NCBI GenBank assembly: GCA_938042265.1
Contig: CALIRN010000317.1
Coordinates: 1-9,546, forward strand
From: an uncultured Eubacteriaceae bacterium
Lineage (GTDB): Bacteria > Bacillota > Clostridia > Lachnospirales > CAG-274
DNA: 9,546 bases
Reading direction: 5' to 3'
The notes below the pieces were generated by a model, which saw nothing but the letters and a program-made list of their open reading frames with translations, ran no database searches and had not been told where the DNA came from. Positions 6,589-9,546 of this stretch are shown piece after piece; positions within the stretch are counted from its first letter, which is position 1; each line of letters starts with the position of its first letter. A program made the position numbers and the translations under genes.

Positions 6589-6606
6589 GAAAGAGCCGAT
6601 TGGCTT

Positions 6607-8193
6607 GTGGGAATAAATGCTACACGTTTTTACACCACCCTCTATAAAAGTGACAAGCCGTTAAGCATTGGTCGGGTGCAGACACCCACCCTTGCAATGA
6701 TTGTAAATCGTGACAGAGAAATTGCAAATTTCAAAAAGGAAAAATATTTTATCATTGAACTGAACTGTGGTGCTTTCAGTGCCTTTACAGACAGAATAAT
6801 TTCCCTTGATGAAGCCAAAGCAATTTTGAAGTCTTGTATGCTTGGTAAAGCAAAGGTTATTGATATAACAAAGGAAGAAAAGAAAGTCAATCCGCCTAAA
6901 CTGTATGACCTTACCACATTGCAGAGGGAGGCAAACAAGATATTTGGTTTTACGGCACAGCAGACACTTGACAGTGTTCAGCGGCTTTATGACAGCAAGC
7001 TGTCTACTTATCCAAGGACAGACAGCCGTTATCTTACAGAGGATATGGAAAATACGGCAAGAGAAATCATAGGGATACTTACGGATATAACAGACTTTGC
7101 AAAAGGTACAACACTTACACGGGCAAATGCAAATATTAAGCCTGTTATGAATAACAGCAAGGTATCAGACCACCACGCAATTATACCGACTGCAAATATA
7201 AGAACTCTGGACTTTTCAACGCTCACCGACACAGACAGAAAAATATTGTATCTTATTTCCGAAAGGCTCTTGACGGCTGTTGCCGAAAGGTACGAATATG
7301 AAAACTCCACAATTACCTTTAACTGCAATGATGTTATATTTAAGGCAAAAGGAAAGACCGTTACAAACAAAGGTTATCGTCAGATTGATGATAACTTTTT
7401 TCATTTTATCAAAAGCAAGCCTGAAGAAACCGAAAAGGAAACTTCCTTGCCGAATATATACATTGACAGCCAATACAATGCCACTGCAAAAATTGTTGAG
7501 AATTATACTAAACCATCAAAGCCATATACAGAAGATACCCTTCTTTCTGCTATGGAAAGAGCAGGCAATTCGGATTATGATACAGATGAGGTTGAGAGAA
7601 AGGGTTTAGGCACTCCCGCAACAAGAGCCGGCATCATTGAAACCATCATTTCAAGAGGTTATGCGGAGAGAAAAAATAAACAGCTTACTGCAACGGATAA
7701 AGGTAAAAAGTTAATTGAGTGCATTCCCGAAAAACTGAAATCTGCCAAACTTACAGCAGAATGGGAAAACAGGCTTGTACTTATATCAAAGGGGCAGGCA
7801 GACAGCAAATTGTTTATTGCTGATATTAAGGATTTTGTTTCGGAATTGGTATCTGATACCACCATTACTGCGGATATAAATATTTTTTCTGAAAGAGAAA
7901 TAATCGGTAAATGCCCAAGATGTAATTCAGATATTTATGAGGGACAGCAAAATTTCTACTGTTCAAATGATGAATGTACTTTTAAGCTTTGGAAAAAGGA
8001 CAGGTTCTTTAAAACCAAGAAAAAAGAAATAACAAAAGCTGTTGCAAAGAAACTGCTTGCAGACGGTAAGGTTCATTTTAAAGACCTTTACAGCGAAAAA
8101 ACAGGAAAAGCCTATGAGGCAGATGTAATTCTTGATGATACAAATACTTATGTAAATTTCAGGTTGGAATTTAACAAGAAAAAGGGGGACTGA
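6607..8193 (+). CDS. topB: C-terminal fragment of topoisomerase III (catalytic Tyr and zinc motif)
   Basis: After the stop, the frame stays open for 528 codons counted from GTG 6607. This part holds the catalytic Tyr (TYPRTDS), SDHHAIIPT, the MERAG...GLGTPATR region and the C-terminal zinc-like Cys motif (C-x2-C-x12-C-x4-C). There is no real ribosome binding site before the GTG, which itself encodes the conserved Val of ADWLVG, so an independent start is doubtful. Without Toprim it could not cleave DNA alone. It is most likely the untranslated remainder of topB, or its second half if the stop is bypassed. Confidence 0.45.
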   Translation: MGINATRFYTTLYKSDKPLSIGRVQTPTLAMIVNRDREIANFKKEKYFIIELNCGAFSAFTDRIISLDEAKAILKSCMLGKAKVIDITKEEKKVNPPKLYDLTTLQREANKIFGFTAQQTLDSVQRLYDSKLSTYPRTDSRYLTEDMENTAREIIGILTDITDFAKGTTLTRANANIKPVMNNSKVSDHHAIIPTANIRTLDFSTLTDTDRKILYLISERLLTAVAERYEYENSTITFNCNDVIFKAKGKTVTNKGYRQIDDNFFHFIKSKPEETEKETSLPNIYIDSQYNATAKIVENYTKPSKPYTEDTLLSAMERAGNSDYDTDEVERKGLGTPATRAGIIETIISRGYAERKNKQLTATDKGKKLIECIPEKLKSAKLTAEWENRLVLISKGQADSKLFIADIKDFVSELVSDTTITADINIFSEREIIGKCPRCNSDIYEGQQNFYCSNDECTFKLWKKDRFFKTKKKEITKAVAKKLLADGKVHFKDLYSEKTGKAYEADVILDDTNTYVNFRLEFNKKKGD

Positions 8194-8196
8194 CCA

Positions 8197-8310
8197 ATGA
8201 CCGTATGTTTAATAGCATTCGCTATAACTGTCGTATTTACATTATATTGCTGTTGTGTTGTATCCGCAAAGGCTAACCGCATTGCAGAAAACATAAAAAG
8301 GGGGAAGTAA
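8197..8310 (+). CDS. Small single-span membrane protein (37 aa), unknown function
   Basis: A short gene with a GGGGG ribosome binding site at 8184-8188, inside the topB 3' end, and an ATG 3 bases after the topB stop. The 37 residues form one hydrophobic span (about 3-23) that ends in three adjacent Cys (18-20). A basic tail follows (K25, R28, K34, R35, K37), predicting an N-out, C-in orientation. It ends 3 bases before the next ATG. Short peptides of this kind, with one membrane span, a Cys-containing end and a small polar tail, occur in clostridial conjugative elements (for example the DUF3789 type). The resemblance is from memory and not proven. The tight packing and two good ribosome binding sites make it a real gene rather than chance. 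Confidence 0.65.
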   Translation: MTVCLIAFAITVVFTLYCCCVVSAKANRIAENIKRGK

Positions 8311-8313
8311 ATT

Positions 8314-9474
8314 ATGTCAAGGAAAAGAAGAAAACACCGCTCCAAAAGTCCTAAAAAAGAGGCTGTAAGCCGTTTGGCTGAGAATGTTCCAAATGTGGAG
8401 CTTCAAGGACAGGTTAAGTTTGACAGTGAAATAACCACTGAGGACTTTAAAGCAATAAACGACGGAGCAACTGCTGAAATTGATGAAGAAACAGTTAAAA
8501 AGCAGAAAGCAATGGAAGAAATATCAAATGATACGATAAAAGCTCGTAAGCATTCTGAAATAACTTCCATAAACACTGAAATAATAAATGATATTGAAAA
8601 CGGAAATGCGGAAAAATATTTTTCGGCAGAGGTTATCAATCGTGATGGCACAAACTCCGATTTAATGGAGCTGCTGCATAGATTGGCTGACGAAAAAAAT
8701 GCCAATGCACAACATATTTTAGGTGTATGCTATCTTACGGGAACCAATGTTGCCATTGATGAACAGAAAGCAGTTGATTATCTTACAAAGGCAAGTGAGC
8801 AGGACCACACAGCAGCACAAAGAAACCTTGCTATTGCCCTTGAAAATCAAAGCTCCACGGATAAAAACAAAATCATATCCTTATACGAAAAGGCTGCTGC
8901 AAAAGATGATGCCTATGCCCTGAATAATCTTGCCGTGTGCTATCTTCTTGGTGACGGCATCAGGCAAAATGTAAAACAGGCTGTCAAGCATTTTGAAAAG
9001 GCTGTTAAGTTGGGTGATGATTATGCAATGGTAAACCTTGCCGATTGTTACGCCATTGGAAACGGTGTTACCAAAAATGATAAGAAGGCATTTGAGTTAT
9101 ATAAGCAGGCTGCCGAAAAGAATAATGTTGACGGTATAAGAAATATGGCTGACTGCCTGCTTAATGGTATCGGCACAAAACAGGATTTTAAGTTAGCTAT
9201 GGAAATGTATAAGAAAGCCGCTGACTTTGGAGATATAAAGGCAGCAGAAAAATATAACGAGCTTTCCGAAAAGCTTAGTCCTCAGAAACACAGTGAGGCT
9301 ACCATATCCAATAATGAAAATAAAAGTAAAAAGGAAGAGAAACCTACACTTGAGCAGGCATTTGATTTAGGCAAAAAGGCACAGGAAAATAAGGAGAAAG
9401 ACAAGGATGAAAAAGCAGATGCGGAGAGGGATATTGCTCCACCTGAGAAGAAAAAGGAAGCTGTTTCTCTATAA
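8314..9474 (+). CDS. Sel1-repeat (TPR-like) protein, unknown partner
   Basis: A 386-residue soluble protein with no signal peptide or membrane span. Residues 1-16 are strongly basic (RKRRKHRSKSPKK). A charged helical stretch follows to about 110. Residues about 131-308 hold Sel1-like repeats of 35-36 residues. Four are clear, near 131, 201, 237 and 273, with the signature A-x2-x-L-A/G-x-C-Y-x-x-G-x-G-(V/I)-x-x-(D/N)-x-x-K-A-x-x-x-(Y/H)-(Y/F)-x-K-A. One at about 167-200 is degenerate and lacks the glycine turn. The C-terminal 65 residues are Lys/Glu-rich and low in complexity, likely disordered. Sel1 repeats build a superhelix that binds other proteins, so a scaffold or adaptor role is likely, but no partner can be named. 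GGGGG lies 9 bases before the ATG. It sits between the small membrane peptide and another gene, with gaps of 3 and 18 bases, consistent with one operon running on from topB. Confidence 0.85.
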   Translation: MSRKRRKHRSKSPKKEAVSRLAENVPNVELQGQVKFDSEITTEDFKAINDGATAEIDEETVKKQKAMEEISNDTIKARKHSEITSINTEIINDIENGNAEKYFSAEVINRDGTNSDLMELLHRLADEKNANAQHILGVCYLTGTNVAIDEQKAVDYLTKASEQDHTAAQRNLAIALENQSSTDKNKIISLYEKAAAKDDAYALNNLAVCYLLGDGIRQNVKQAVKHFEKAVKLGDDYAMVNLADCYAIGNGVTKNDKKAFELYKQAAEKNNVDGIRNMADCLLNGIGTKQDFKLAMEMYKKAADFGDIKAAEKYNELSEKLSPQKHSEATISNNENKSKKEEKPTLEQAFDLGKKAQENKEKDKDEKADAERDIAPPEKKKEAVSL

Positions 9475-9492
9475 GAACAGGAGGAAATCGAA

Positions 9493-9546
9493 ATGGTATT
9501 TTTTAAACTGAAAAATAATAAGGATAAACCCCTTGAAGATGATGTG
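9493..9546 (+). CDS. Start of an unidentified gene (partial)
   Basis: An ATG preceded by AGGAGG about 8 bases upstream opens a frame that runs off the right edge after 18 codons. The start is MVFFKLKNNKDKPLEDDV, polar and charged after the first residues. It is too short to identify. It lies 18 bases after the Sel1-repeat gene on the same strand and is presumably part of the same operon. Confidence 0.6.
   Translation, partial: MVFFKLKNNKDKPLEDDV

Larger units (their letters stand above)
6106..8193 (+). pseudogene. topB: DNA topoisomerase III (TopB) interrupted by one in-frame TGA
   Basis: Two open stretches lie in the same frame, separated only by TGA at 6586-6588. Read through, they give a full-length TopB of 695 residues. 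TopB is a type IA topoisomerase that passes single strands and unlinks DNA. The order is correct throughout: Toprim domain with Glu7 (IAEKPS) and ATDSGREGEL (101-110); the interrupted stretch SALC-stop-ERADWLVG (157-168); SIGRVQTPTLAMI; the catalytic Tyr302 in STYPRTDSRYL; SDHHAIIPT; GLGTPATRAGIIE; and a C-terminal Cys4 zinc-ribbon-like motif (CPRC, then two further Cys). TopB normally has Arg at the stop position (C/A-R-x-K/R-ADWLVG), so a single CGA to TGA change would explain it. Nothing else is damaged, which points to a recent mutation, a sequencing error or, less likely, readthrough. TGA also ends the gene at 8191-8193 and Trp is written TGG, so there is no sign of a changed code. A GAGG site precedes the start. 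Confidence 0.85.

Noticed and set aside
7029..7370. 113-codon minus-strand frame inside topB
   Set aside because: A shadow of topB; it overlaps conserved topoisomerase coding sequence and has no start signals.
1..9546. CRISPR array, tRNA, rRNA, insertion sequence ends or integrase attachment site
   Set aside because: No regularly spaced repeats, tRNA-like cloverleaf, transposase or integrase frame, or paired terminal repeats were seen by eye.

Overview
The window looks like chromosomal DNA of an anaerobic, low-GC Gram-positive bacterium of the class Clostridia, perhaps from the gut. This is inferred from AT-rich intergenic DNA, strong GGAGG-type ribosome binding sites, near-consensus SigA promoters with 17-base spacers, a short clostridial/archaeal-type ThiC, a TPP riboswitch acting through an intrinsic terminator, and a Firmicute-style topoisomerase III. 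The species cannot be named from sequence alone.

Layout. Bases 1-63 are the last codons of an unidentified plus-strand gene, followed by about 260 AT-rich bases with no gene. Next comes a minus-strand galE-like gene (324-1316) with its own promoter. Then, also on the minus strand, comes a thiamine operon in transcription order thiM (4397-3582), thiD (3580-2792), thiC (2775-1465). It starts at a TTGACA-17-TATACT promoter, passes through a TPP riboswitch and an intrinsic terminator before thiM, and ends at a strong hairpin terminator after thiC. A divergent SigA promoter, TTGACA-17-TATAAT, drives a MATE-family transporter (4783-6096). Nine bases later on the same strand begins topB (6106-8193), which is interrupted by one in-frame TGA. 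Tightly packed behind it are a 37-residue single-span membrane peptide (8197-8310), a Sel1-repeat protein (8314-9474) and the start of another gene (9493 to the edge).

How the genes work together. ThiC makes the pyrimidine HMP-P, ThiD phosphorylates it to HMP-PP, and ThiM phosphorylates the thiazole alcohol to HET-P. These are the two substrates of ThiE, which is not in this window. The riboswitch would shut the operon down when TPP is plentiful. The topB, small membrane peptide and Sel1 block has the compact organisation seen in integrative and conjugative elements of Clostridia, but no integrase, relaxase or attachment site is visible, so a mobile origin is only a suggestion.

Most notable oddities: the GalE-like protein has Phe where the catalytic Tyr of the YxxxK motif should be; topB carries a nonsense codon at a position usually occupied by Arg while the rest of the reading frame is intact; and the riboswitch has a well-conserved core but weak outer helices. 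I found no clearly new biological system.
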